From: Thermoanaerobaculum aquaticum
GTDB taxonomy: Bacteria > Acidobacteriota > Thermoanaerobaculia > Thermoanaerobaculales > Thermoanaerobaculaceae
Length of the DNA: 64,000 nucleotides
Direction: 5' to 3'
Assembly: GCF_000687145.1 (NCBI RefSeq)
Contig: NZ_JMFG01000005.1
Coordinates: 1 to 64,000 of the forward strand
A program made the position numbers and the translations under genes. Positions 54,596 through 62,340 of this stretch are shown here, piece by piece. The notes under the pieces are model-generated. The model was not told where the DNA came from and ran no database searches. It worked only from the letters and a program-made list of their open reading frames with translations. Every line of letters begins with the position of its first letter. Position 1 is the stretch's first letter.

Positions 54596-54678
54596 AGCCC
54601 GCACCGCTTCACGCCGGTAGAACTGTTGATCGCCGGAAAGCCGCGTGCTTTTTCCCCTGCGCCGTGGGCACCGCGAGC

Positions 54679-54707
54679 TTGCCGCGGCAGGGCGAAAGAC
54701 GTACAAT
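54679..54707 (+). promoter_or_regulatory. Sigma-70-type promoter upstream of the DUF883-like gene
   Basis: TTGCCG (54679-54684) and TACAAT (54702-54707) are exactly 17 bp apart; the start codon lies 24 nt downstream. Confidence 0.7.
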
Positions 54708-54731
54708 AGCTTTGCGGAACAGGAGGTGGCT

Positions 54732-55238
54732 ATGAGCGACGAGGAAAAAGGCAGGGTGGCCAAAAAGATCCAGGAAAAGCTGGACGAAACTGGGGAAGCT
54801 GTGCAGGAAGTGCTAGAAGCCGCCAAGGAGTCAGTAGGCCAAGCCGAAGAGGCCATGGAAAAGGCCAAGGAGGTTTTGGGGGAAGGCTACGGCAAGCTCA
54901 AGACCACTTCCGCCGAAGCGTACGCCAAGGCCAAGGAGTACCTGGCGGAAGCCAGGGCTGCCTTGGAAGTGGCCCGGGAGCGGGCCGGTCAGCTTTACGG
55001 CCGTTCGCGGGAGCTGGCTGAGGAGGCCTACCAAAAGGCCAAGCAGGAGTACGAAAAGCTAGCGGCCCAGCTGAAGAAGGGCTACGCCAAGGTCAAGGCC
55101 AAGGTGGAGGAAATTGACGTGAAGGAAATGCGGGACGATGTGGTGGACTACATCCGCCGCAACCCGGGTAAATCGGTGCTCATTGCCTTGGCCGTGGGTT
55201 TTGTGGTGGGTTACTTAGTGCGCAAGCGGGAGCCTTAA
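54732..55238 (+). CDS. DUF883/ElaB-YqjD-like helical protein with C-terminal membrane anchor
   Basis: A 168-residue protein from the ATG at 54732 (AGGAGGTGG upstream). It is nearly all amphipathic helix with Ala/Lys/Glu repeats (many copies of a YAKAKEY-like pattern at about residues 55-130), followed by YIRRNPGKSVLIALAVGFVVGYLV and a basic end. Short Arg-Asn-Pro then a Gly-rich helix is the mark of DUF883 proteins, which tether ribosomes or stress factors to the inner membrane in E. coli. Function here is inferred. Confidence 0.78.
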   Translation: MSDEEKGRVAKKIQEKLDETGEAVQEVLEAAKESVGQAEEAMEKAKEVLGEGYGKLKTTSAEAYAKAKEYLAEARAALEVARERAGQLYGRSRELAEEAYQKAKQEYEKLAAQLKKGYAKVKAKVEEIDVKEMRDDVVDYIRRNPGKSVLIALAVGFVVGYLVRKREP

Positions 55239-55242
55239 AACG

Positions 55243-55563
55243 ATGGACGACGAGATCCGCGACGAAGAAGAACGCCCGGAAGTTTACGAGCTGGAAGACC
55301 TGGAGGACGAGGAAGAGGAACCCGTCCGCCGGCAGAGGCTCGATGCCGATTTCCTGCTGGACAAGGTCATCCCCAGCGAAATTGACTGGCGGGATTTGGT
55401 CCGCCGTCACCCCCTGCTGTCGGTAGGTGTGGCCGCTGCCGTGGGTTTCCTCATTGGGCGCAGCAAGGGCGCAGCCATCGTGGCCGGTGCCTCGGCAGCG
55501 GTTACGTCAGCGGTCATGCGGCAGCTTTCCGGGGTTTTGGACACCGACGTCTTCGAGTTTTAG
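55243..55563 (+). CDS. Small acidic membrane-anchored protein
   Basis: A 106-residue protein, family not recognised. The first 30 residues are Glu/Asp rich (ERPEVYELEDLEDEEEE), then LVRRHPLLSVGVAAAVGFLIGRS resembles the C-terminal anchor of the preceding protein, followed by a second hydrophobic Ala-rich stretch. It starts 4 nt after the preceding stop, so the two form a pair, perhaps interacting through the shared anchor. Confidence 0.72.
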   Translation: MDDEIRDEEERPEVYELEDLEDEEEEPVRRQRLDADFLLDKVIPSEIDWRDLVRRHPLLSVGVAAAVGFLIGRSKGAAIVAGASAAVTSAVMRQLSGVLDTDVFEF

Positions 55564-55599
55564 CGGAAAAAAGCGGAATCCTTTTGCCGAAAGGCTGGA

Positions 55600-55628
55600 G
55601 CGGGGAGCGTCAGCGGGACGCTCCCCGC
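55600..55628. terminator. Shared hairpin terminator between convergent genes
   Basis: GCGGGGAGCGTC and its complement form a perfect 12-bp stem with a 5-nt loop. It follows the small acidic protein gene (+) and overlaps the last codons of coaD (-). The + side is followed by AAGTTTT. Probably ends transcription from both sides. Confidence 0.7.
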
Positions 55629-56110
55629 AAGTTTTCCATGGCGGCTAAAACCGGCGGTGGGACCAGGCCACGGATGTTGCCCCCTAACGCCCAAATTTCC
55701 TTGATGAGGCGGGAGGAAAGGTAGGAAAACTCCTCCTGGGGGGTGAGGAAAACCGTTTCCACTTCCGGGCACAGGCGGCGGTTCATGAGCGCCATTTGGA
55801 ACTCGTACTCGAAGTCCGACACCACCCGCATCCCCCGCAGCACCACCCGGGCGCCGGTGGCGCGCATGAAGTCCACCAAAAGGCCGGAAAACGAGGTCAC
55901 CTTGACCTGCGGCAGCTCGCTAAAGGTTTGGCGGATCAGCTCCACCCGCTCGTCCGGGGCGAAAAGCGGCTTTTTTTCGGTGTTTTCCAGCACCGCCACC
56001 AAAACCTGGGGGAAAAGCCGCACCGCCCGCCGCACGATGTCCACATGGCCCATGTGCAGGGGGTCGAAGCTCCCCGGGTAAACCGCCAAAAGCTGGGATT
56101 CGCCGTTCAT
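55610..56110 (-). CDS. coaD: Phosphopantetheine adenylyltransferase
   Basis: Fourth step of CoA synthesis (4'-phosphopantetheine + ATP to dephospho-CoA). The 166-residue product has the nucleotidyltransferase motif YPGSFDPLHMGHVDI with His19 and His22, and EFSYLSSRLIKEI near residue 130 with the Ser-Ser-Arg motif. Its start overlaps the propeller gene stop (ATGA). Confidence 0.96.
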   Translation of the reverse strand: MNGESQLLAVYPGSFDPLHMGHVDIVRRAVRLFPQVLVAVLENTEKKPLFAPDERVELIRQTFSELPQVKVTSFSGLLVDFMRATGARVVLRGMRVVSDFEYEFQMALMNRRLCPEVETVFLTPQEEFSYLSSRLIKEIWALGGNIRGLVPPPVLAAMENLRGASR

Positions 56111-58134
56111 GGCCCCTCCTCCACCGCCACCACCCGGCGGTTGTGGTGGTCGTCCACCACCCGCACCGAAAGCACGTGCTTGCCTTTGGCCACCGGCAAG
56201 CAGAAGAGCTCCCGGGGGGAGTCCAACAGCCCATCTTCGGGGGCCAGGGGAAGCCAGCTTTGCGCGTCGCGGTTGTACTCCGCCAGGGTGATGGGGGAAA
56301 GCTCGTCGGCCGCTTCAATGACCCAAAAGTCCCCTTCCCGGCGGAGCTTGAGGGAGGGCGGGGTGTTGTCCACCACAAACCAGGAGGAAACCGCGCTGCT
56401 CACCTCTGGTGTTTCGGGGTTGCCGGGGGCATCGGTGGCGGTGAGGCGGAAGCGGTACAGGCCGTCGGCCAGGGCCTGGGTATCCAGCGCCAGCTGCACG
56501 CTTTCCAGCTTCTGGCGCACCGGCCACCACTCCCCTCCCTGACGCTGGATGTCCAGGTCAAAACGCAGGGGATCGCCGTTGGGGTCGTCCACCTTCCAGG
56601 CCACGGTTTGAAAGCCCACCCGATAGTACCTCTTCCCCAGCTGGGCTTGGGTGTCCTTTTCGTCTTCCAGAGCGGTGAAGATGCCCACGAGATCCGGGTG
56701 GGAAACCTCCACGATGCGCTCGGAAGGCGGGGGGCTTTTGAGGTACACCTCCCCCGGAGGGAAAACCTTAAGCTCCTTGATTTGCGGGGGGAGGTTGAGC
56801 TGTCGGTAGGCAACTTGCACGCGGGAAACCTGGGCCTCGCCCGGGCCCAGCTCCAGCTTGAGCTGGAGAAAACGGGCCTGGGGTACGTTTGCCAGGGTTT
56901 CGGCGCAGGGGGTGGGCGCGGACCACGCACTCCAGGTGTCGTTGGGCTCCTGGCTGTTGCCAGAGCGAAAGCTGGCCCGACAGGCTCCGGAAACCGTGGC
57001 TGCAAAGCGCCCCCACTGCGCCGGTTGGCCGGCGTCCAGGGGCGCGGAGGTAAAGGTGCCCTGGGGCAAGCCGCGCCGCCTGAGCACCTTCACCGGCTCC
57101 TGGGTTAACACCAGGCGGCCCCCGCTGCCCAGGCGGGTGATCTGGCCGGCATCCACGGTGTCCAGCTGCACCGTAACCGTTTCCACCACCTGCACGAGCC
57201 GGCCCTCGAGACCCGTGCCCACCAGCACCGTGGGCCCATCCCAGGCCACGGTGAAGGCCAGCTCCTTGTCGAAGCGGGCCAAGGTGGTCACCGCCCCCTG
57301 CGGGGAGACCAGCAGCACCTCGCTGGTAAAGCGGCCGGTTTCGGGGCTGGGGGCGGTGGTGGAAACGCTCACCGAGGGTTGGCCTTCACCGGGCTTTTGG
57401 CCCAGGGTGGGGTCGCCGGTGAGGGCGGTGGCCACCACTGTCCCGTTGGCACCGGCGGCCAGGCTGGCAATTTCGGTAAAGCCCGAGTCGTACAAAACCC
57501 CCAGGTTAGTGCCGTCGTAGCTGAGGATAAGCCCCTTCCCCGAGGTGCCCACGATGAGCTTCCCTCCGGTGCTTGCCAGACACCGGGCGTGGCGGTCGGG
57601 GATTTCGGTGAGCAGCTCCAGACCCTTTGGCGAAAGCGTTAAAAGCCGGCCGGGGTTGCCGGCGGCCAACACCAGCTTGCCGGCAAAAAACGCGCTGTCC
57701 CACAGGTTGCCTTGGGCCAAGGTGGCCACCGTCTCGAGCTTGCCCTGGCGGAAGCGCACCACGGTGGCGGGAAGGGCGGTGGTGGCAAAGAGACTCCCGT
57801 CGGGAGCCACCACCAGCGAGGTAATCTGGTCGGCCTCGAGCTCCCCCAGAAGCTCCGCTCCCTTTTCGCCGATGCGGTAAAGGCGGGCGGGGTGCCCGGT
57901 GCCCACGTACACGTTTCCCTGGTTGTCTTCGGCCATGGCTTGAGCGAGGGGCTCGTTCAGGGTGGCCAGCGGCACCAGGGGCGGCAAAGCCTGCAGGCCG
58001 CCGTCGGGGCGCACCGCCACGCCGGTGGATCGCGAGCCCGCCAGGGTGGCAGGGGTGTCCAGGGTGAAAAAGCGGGTGGGTGCCGCCAGTGCCGGCACGG
58101 CGGCAAGAAAGGCTAGCAAAACACGCGCGCTCAT
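56107..58134 (-). CDS. Exported beta-propeller protein with C-terminal Ig-like domains
   Basis: A 675-residue protein, not assigned to a named family. The ATG at 58134 gives a signal peptide (ARVLLAFLAAVPALAAP). Residues about 50-370 contain repeats such as DNQGNVYVGTGHPARLYRIG and GGKLIVGTSGKGLILSYDG, the pattern of PQQ/NHL/WD-like beta-propellers. The C-terminal 300 residues look like fibronectin/Ig-like domains (PEVSSAVSSWFVVDNTPPSLK). It overlaps the S55 peptidase gene by 4 bases, so the two probably act together in the periplasm or at the cell surface. Confidence 0.75.
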   Translation of the reverse strand: MSARVLLAFLAAVPALAAPTRFFTLDTPATLAGSRSTGVAVRPDGGLQALPPLVPLATLNEPLAQAMAEDNQGNVYVGTGHPARLYRIGEKGAELLGELEADQITSLVVAPDGSLFATTALPATVVRFRQGKLETVATLAQGNLWDSAFFAGKLVLAAGNPGRLLTLSPKGLELLTEIPDRHARCLASTGGKLIVGTSGKGLILSYDGTNLGVLYDSGFTEIASLAAGANGTVVATALTGDPTLGQKPGEGQPSVSVSTTAPSPETGRFTSEVLLVSPQGAVTTLARFDKELAFTVAWDGPTVLVGTGLEGRLVQVVETVTVQLDTVDAGQITRLGSGGRLVLTQEPVKVLRRRGLPQGTFTSAPLDAGQPAQWGRFAATVSGACRASFRSGNSQEPNDTWSAWSAPTPCAETLANVPQARFLQLKLELGPGEAQVSRVQVAYRQLNLPPQIKELKVFPPGEVYLKSPPPSERIVEVSHPDLVGIFTALEDEKDTQAQLGKRYYRVGFQTVAWKVDDPNGDPLRFDLDIQRQGGEWWPVRQKLESVQLALDTQALADGLYRFRLTATDAPGNPETPEVSSAVSSWFVVDNTPPSLKLRREGDFWVIEAADELSPITLAEYNRDAQSWLPLAPEDGLLDSPRELFCLPVAKGKHVLSVRVVDDHHNRRVVAVEEGP

Positions 58135-59915
58135 GGGGCCTCCTGGGTAACCACGTCCAGGCTCACGCGAATGCCCCCGGAGAGGGGCCAGGGGTAAGGC
58201 CACCGCTGGCTGGTCACCAGGTGGGTGGTGAGGCGCTCCACGTTGCCCTGGGTCAGCGCCGAAGCGTAGGAAGCGGAAAGCGACGGGGGTAGGCCAGGGA
58301 GCGGGCCCTGGGGGAGGGAAAGCCCGGCCTCCCGGGTTTCCAAGGCGGCCACCAGATGGGAGCTGGGCTCCAGGCGGGAAAGCTGAGCGCAAAGCTGGCG
58401 GAAGTTTTCAGCTTGGGCCTTCTCGCTGCGCAAGGCGTAGTCGGAAAAGCTGGCGCCGTCGGCCACGATCAAGTCCAGCTTGCCGGCGGGCAGGTTCCTG
58501 GGGATGACCAGGGAGTACACCCGCCTTTCCACCGGCCCGCGGTAGGGTTGCAGACGAACCGCCACGGACAGCGCTTCCCCCGGCCGCACCTTCCGCCGTT
58601 GCGGGATGGCTTCCAGGATGGTGGCGCTGACGTGGGGGGAACGGGAAAGCTGCACGTCCAGGGCCGCCAAGGGGGGGGCAGGAAAGGGCGGGTTGGTGAG
58701 CAGGGCCACCAGCGCCCCCAGGAAGGTGGCTACCCGGCCAACGGCGTCGGCGCCGGCGGTGTTTTGCCGCAGGCTCACGGCGCTGCCGTCGGCAAAGCTG
58801 GCTTTGACCGTCATGTCCACAGTTAAATCGGCGTTAGGTCCCTGGTTGTAGCTGAGGCTGGTGGCCGCCAAAAAGGCCGCCAGCAGCGGTTGCAGCAGGG
58901 GCACATCGGCCAGGTAAAAGGAAAACTGTTTGCTTTCCTGGCTGCTCGCCACCGTCACCGTTACCGGCAACCCGGCGGGCGGTTTTCCCGCCACCGCCAC
59001 CATGCCAGCGGGCTGGTCCGCCAGGAACGTGCCAAAGGGTTTACCCACGGTGAAGATCTTGAAGGGCAAGGCGTAGTTGCTCTGGATGGCCAGCACCCTG
59101 GCGCGGGCGGCGGGCATCTTCACACTGCCCGCGGCAAAAAGCGGGTGGCCGAAGGCGTAGTAGGTGTCCCCATCCCTGGCGGTGAGGGTGCCGCCGGCGG
59201 CCAGCACCGCGTCTCCCCAAACCAAGACCGCAGCCACCATGTCCCCCGCTTGCGGGAGGGTTGAATCGGGAAGCGTTTCCGCTCCCCCCGGGACCGGGGC
59301 CAGCCCCAGCGGCCGCCACAGCTTTTCCGCCCAGGGTGATTCGGGAAAGCCGGCGGTGGCTAGCGGCAAGGGTTGGGGCGAGGGGAGTGGCGCAGCGGCG
59401 AGGGAAGCAAGCTCCAGCTCCCCCCGCAGGGCGGAAAAAAGCGTGGCAAGGGCGTTTTGTCGTTCCCAGCCGTCAGCCCCGAAGGAGCTTTTCGTCAGCG
59501 GGTTTTCCGCGACACCAGAAGCTGCGGAAAGGGACAGCGGCGAGGAGCCTGGGTTTTCCGCATCCACGGGGATGGCCTGCATGTCCTCAAAGGGCGTCAC
59601 CCCCGCCAGCGGCTCCCGGGCAAAGTTCCAGCCAAAGGCCACCGCCCCCACGAGCTTGCCGTCCACGTAAACGGGGGAGCCGCTCATCCCCGCCACCACC
59701 CCGGCATCGGCAAACCTGGGGTCGGAAAGCTTCACCAGAACGGCCCGCCGCCCCGGTTGGCTGGCGGGCAAGGTCCCCACCACCACCACGGGGATTTCGA
59801 TCCTCTCTCCGCCGCTCCATTCGGTGATGCAAACCCCGCGCTGGCCGGTTTGCACTTCGGCAAAGGGCATCACCGCCAGTCCGGCTGCCAAAAGCCAGGA
59901 AAGCACCAGCACCAA
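58131..59915 (-). CDS. SpoIVB-type peptidase S55 domain protein, exported
   Basis: A 594-residue protein with an N-terminal hydrophobic signal (LVLSWLLAAGLAVMPFAE). Residues about 25-110 match the S55 (SpoIVB) pattern: PRFADAGVVAGMSGSPVYVDG with the presumed catalytic Ser in GMSGSP (78-80), then LVGAVAFGWNFAREPLAGVTPFEDM. The remaining 450 residues are beta-rich and unassigned. In non-spore-formers such proteins are of unknown role. Start TTG at 59915 or GTG at 59912. It overlaps the propeller gene (ATGA) and lies 4 nt after aroF. Confidence 0.83.
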   Translation of the reverse strand: MVLVLSWLLAAGLAVMPFAEVQTGQRGVCITEWSGGERIEIPVVVVGTLPASQPGRRAVLVKLSDPRFADAGVVAGMSGSPVYVDGKLVGAVAFGWNFAREPLAGVTPFEDMQAIPVDAENPGSSPLSLSAASGVAENPLTKSSFGADGWERQNALATLFSALRGELELASLAAAPLPSPQPLPLATAGFPESPWAEKLWRPLGLAPVPGGAETLPDSTLPQAGDMVAAVLVWGDAVLAAGGTLTARDGDTYYAFGHPLFAAGSVKMPAARARVLAIQSNYALPFKIFTVGKPFGTFLADQPAGMVAVAGKPPAGLPVTVTVASSQESKQFSFYLADVPLLQPLLAAFLAATSLSYNQGPNADLTVDMTVKASFADGSAVSLRQNTAGADAVGRVATFLGALVALLTNPPFPAPPLAALDVQLSRSPHVSATILEAIPQRRKVRPGEALSVAVRLQPYRGPVERRVYSLVIPRNLPAGKLDLIVADGASFSDYALRSEKAQAENFRQLCAQLSRLEPSSHLVAALETREAGLSLPQGPLPGLPPSLSASYASALTQGNVERLTTHLVTSQRWPYPWPLSGGIRVSLDVVTQEAP

Positions 59916-59919
59916 AACC

Positions 59920-60963
59920 TCAAGAAGCCGCAGCCGCGCTTTGGGCTTGCGCCAGGTGGCGGCCGGTGAGCGGCAGGATCGTGGGCAGCTGGTTCATGAG
60001 CTGGGCCAGCTCCTCGGGGACAATGGCCTGAGCGCGGTCGGAAAGCGCCTGCATGGGGTTGTGGTGCACCTCGATCATGAGCCCATCGGCCCCCACCGCC
60101 GCGGCCGCCCGGGCCAGCGGCACCACCTTGTGCCGCTTGCCCGTGCCGTGGGAGGGGTCCACGATGATGGGCAGGTGCGAGAGCCGTTGCACGGCCACCA
60201 CCGCCGCCAGGTCCAGGGTGTTGCGGGTGTGGTCGGTGAAGGTGCGGATGCCCCGCTCGCACAGCACCACCTGGTAGTTGCCCTCCGCCAGCAGGTATTC
60301 GGCGGCCATGAGCAGCTCCTCCACCGTGGCTGCCATGCCGCGCTTGAGCAGCACCGGCTTTCGAGCTTTGCCCGCCAGCCGCAGCAGGGAGAAGTTCTGC
60401 ATGTTGCGGGCACCAATTTGGATCATGTCGCAGTACTCCACCACCAGCTCCAGGGACCTTTCGTCCAGGGCCTCGGAAACCGTGGGCATCCCCACCTCCC
60501 GGCTTACGTCCCGGAGGATCTGCAAGCCGGGCTCCCCCAGCCCCTGGAAGGTGTAGGGGGAGGTGCGGGGTTTGAACGCACCCCCGCGCAGGATATGGGC
60601 GCCGGCCTTTTTCACCGCTTGCGCGGTGGTAAGGGTTTGCTCCGGGCCCTCCACCGAGCAAGGGCCGGCCATCACCGCAAAGTGCCCACCTCCTACCGGC
60701 ACCCCACCCACCCACACCACGGTGTCCTCGGGTTTGACCTCCCGGCTCACCAGCTTGTACGGGTGGGAAACGGGAATGACCTCCAAAACCCCGGGCAGGT
60801 TCTCAAACAGGGACGGATCGAGAACGTCCCGGTTCCCGGTGATGCCAATGGCGACCCTCTGGGCGCCGGGAATGGCATGGGGTGTGAGGCCCAAAGCCTC
60901 AATGTGCCTTTTAACCTGCTCCACCTCTTCCTTGGTGGCGTTAACGGTCATGACGATCAGCAT
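59920..60963 (-). CDS. aroF: 3-deoxy-7-phosphoheptulonate (DAHP) synthase, type I beta
   Basis: First step of the shikimate pathway. The 347-residue product has an N-terminal ACT-like/ferredoxin-like domain (MTVNATKEEVEQVKRHIEAL, residues 5-24) as in Thermotoga-type enzymes, then the barrel: AGPCSVEG, GGAFKPRTSPYTFQGLG, QIGARNMQNFSLL, KRGMAATVEE, and DPSHGTGKR with the metal-binding His. The N-terminal domain suggests feedback control by an aromatic amino acid. It heads the minus-strand operon with three genes of no obvious aromatic role. Confidence 0.95.
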   Translation of the reverse strand: MLIVMTVNATKEEVEQVKRHIEALGLTPHAIPGAQRVAIGITGNRDVLDPSLFENLPGVLEVIPVSHPYKLVSREVKPEDTVVWVGGVPVGGGHFAVMAGPCSVEGPEQTLTTAQAVKKAGAHILRGGAFKPRTSPYTFQGLGEPGLQILRDVSREVGMPTVSEALDERSLELVVEYCDMIQIGARNMQNFSLLRLAGKARKPVLLKRGMAATVEELLMAAEYLLAEGNYQVVLCERGIRTFTDHTRNTLDLAAVVAVQRLSHLPIIVDPSHGTGKRHKVVPLARAAAAVGADGLMIEVHHNPMQALSDRAQAIVPEELAQLMNQLPTILPLTGRHLAQAQSAAAAS

Positions 60964-60991
60964 GACGATCCCCCCGACTGCCGGCTATACT
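60962..60991 (+). promoter_or_regulatory. Possible promoter of the 61016 gene
   Basis: TATACT (60986-60991) with ATGACG (60962-60967) 18 bp upstream, at the divergent start of aroF. The -10 is good, the -35 weak. Confidence 0.45.
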
Positions 60992-61015
60992 AGCGAAGAC
61001 GAGGAGGTTGTCAAC

Positions 61016-61747
61016 GTGAAAAGGCTCTTGGTGGCTTTGACAACGCTCATCCTAAGCGTGAGTGTGGCGCACGCCGTTTACGTGGTGTACCTGAAAAACG
61101 GCAAGCGGGTGGTGGCCCGGGAAAAGTACCAGGTGAAGGGCAAGCTGGCGATCATCACCTTGAAAAACGGCTCGGTGGTGTCGGTGCCTCTGGACCAGGT
61201 GAACGTAGAAAAGACCGAAAAGATTAACTCCTTGGGCCTGGGGGACGCTGAGCTTTTGGCCCTGGGCGAAGAGGGTCCTCCACCCCCCACGCCCACCCCC
61301 ACCCCAGCCATGACCACCATAGGGAAGCTCCGGGGAGAGCTGGCCAAGCCCACTGGGGAGGCAGCCAAACCCACCCCCACCCCGGGGATCACCTTGAGCG
61401 ACCGTCCTTTCAAGGACAAAGGTGTGGATCGCGCTTTCCAGGAGGGGCTGGAGCGCTACCACCTCTACCTTTACCGCACCAGCCAGGGGACCCGCCCCGA
61501 GTACTTTTACGTGGAGGTGCAGGTCAACGAGAAGGAAGTGCCCAAGGCCCTGGAAGCCATCTGCATGACCTATCACCTCTTGGTGCAGTCAGCCCCGGAT
61601 CGGGCTCCGGAAAGGGTGGAGCTGCGCTTGCTGAACGAAGCGGGCCGGGAAGCGGGTCTTTTCCGTATTGGTCCTGAACAGGCCGCCGAGCTGGCGGGGG
61701 GCAAGATCACCCCCGACGAGTTCTTCCTCAAGTACGTGCTCTTCTAG
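61016..61747 (+). CDS. Hypothetical exported protein with Pro/Thr-rich linker
   Basis: A 243-residue protein; no named family recognised. The GTG at 61016, behind GAGGAGG, gives a signal peptide (RLLVALTTLILSVSVAHA). Residues 20-65 look like a short beta domain that starts VYVVYLKNGKRVVAREKYQVKG, similar to the small domain found in many exported proteins of unknown role. A Pro-Thr linker (PPPPTPTPTPA) precedes a conserved-looking C-terminal domain (LERYHLYLYRTSQGTRPEYF). A DUF1684 gene follows after 5 nt. Confidence 0.65.
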   Translation: MKRLLVALTTLILSVSVAHAVYVVYLKNGKRVVAREKYQVKGKLAIITLKNGSVVSVPLDQVNVEKTEKINSLGLGDAELLALGEEGPPPPTPTPTPAMTTIGKLRGELAKPTGEAAKPTPTPGITLSDRPFKDKGVDRAFQEGLERYHLYLYRTSQGTRPEYFYVEVQVNEKEVPKALEAICMTYHLLVQSAPDRAPERVELRLLNEAGREAGLFRIGPEQAAELAGGKITPDEFFLKYVLF

Positions 61748-61752
61748 CGCTT

Positions 61753-62340
61753 ATGAAAAAGCCGCTGGTCTTTTGGGCTCTTGGAATTGCTTTGCTTTCC
61801 TGCTCGGCCCCGGTGCCGGAAGCCGAGCGCCGCTGGCGGGAGGGGAGGGAGGCGGCGGTACGGGAGGCCATGACCCCGGAACAAGCCAAAGCCTTCCCGG
61901 GGATTAAGTTCTTCCCTTACGACCCGGCCTTTAAGGTGCGGACCTTGCTTAAGCCCATCGTGCCGCCGGAAGCGGTTTCCATTGCCGCCTCCGACGGCTC
62001 GGTGCGCCCGGCCCACCGGGTAGGGCGGGTGGAGGTGGACCTCCCCACCGGCAAGGCCACCTTGACCGTGTACCAGCTGGACGACATCCGCGACCGCTAC
62101 CCCGACCACCTTTTCTTGCCCTTCCGCGATGCCCTGGCGGGCAAGGAGACCTACGGATCGGGGCGGTACCTGGAGCCCGTGAGGTTGGCGTCGGGGGTGG
62201 TGGAGCTGGACTTTAACCGCGCCTATAACCCCGACTGCGCCTTTGGCCTCACCGGCCGCTGCCCCATCACCCCGGAGGAAAACTGGCTTGCCATTCCGGT
62301 GCCGGCGGGGGAAAAGATGCCGGTAGGGGCCGGTCATTAG
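61753..62340 (+). CDS. DUF1684 lipoprotein
   Basis: A 195-residue protein with a lipobox (ALLSC, Cys17). It matches DUF1684: RRWREGREAAVREAMTPEQ, FFPYDPAFKVRTLLK, then DHLFLPFRDALAGKETYGSGRYLE and LDFNRAYNPDCAF with CPITPEENWLAIPVPAGEK. The family function is unknown. Its stop overlaps the next start by 1 base. Confidence 0.88.
   Translation: MKKPLVFWALGIALLSCSAPVPEAERRWREGREAAVREAMTPEQAKAFPGIKFFPYDPAFKVRTLLKPIVPPEAVSIAASDGSVRPAHRVGRVEVDLPTGKATLTVYQLDDIRDRYPDHLFLPFRDALAGKETYGSGRYLEPVRLASGVVELDFNRAYNPDCAFGLTGRCPITPEENWLAIPVPAGEKMPVGAGH

Noticed and set aside
54645-54731. Upstream start for the DUF883-like gene at 54645.
   Set aside because: It would lie across the promoter at 54679-54707; the ATG at 54732 has a good ribosome-binding site.
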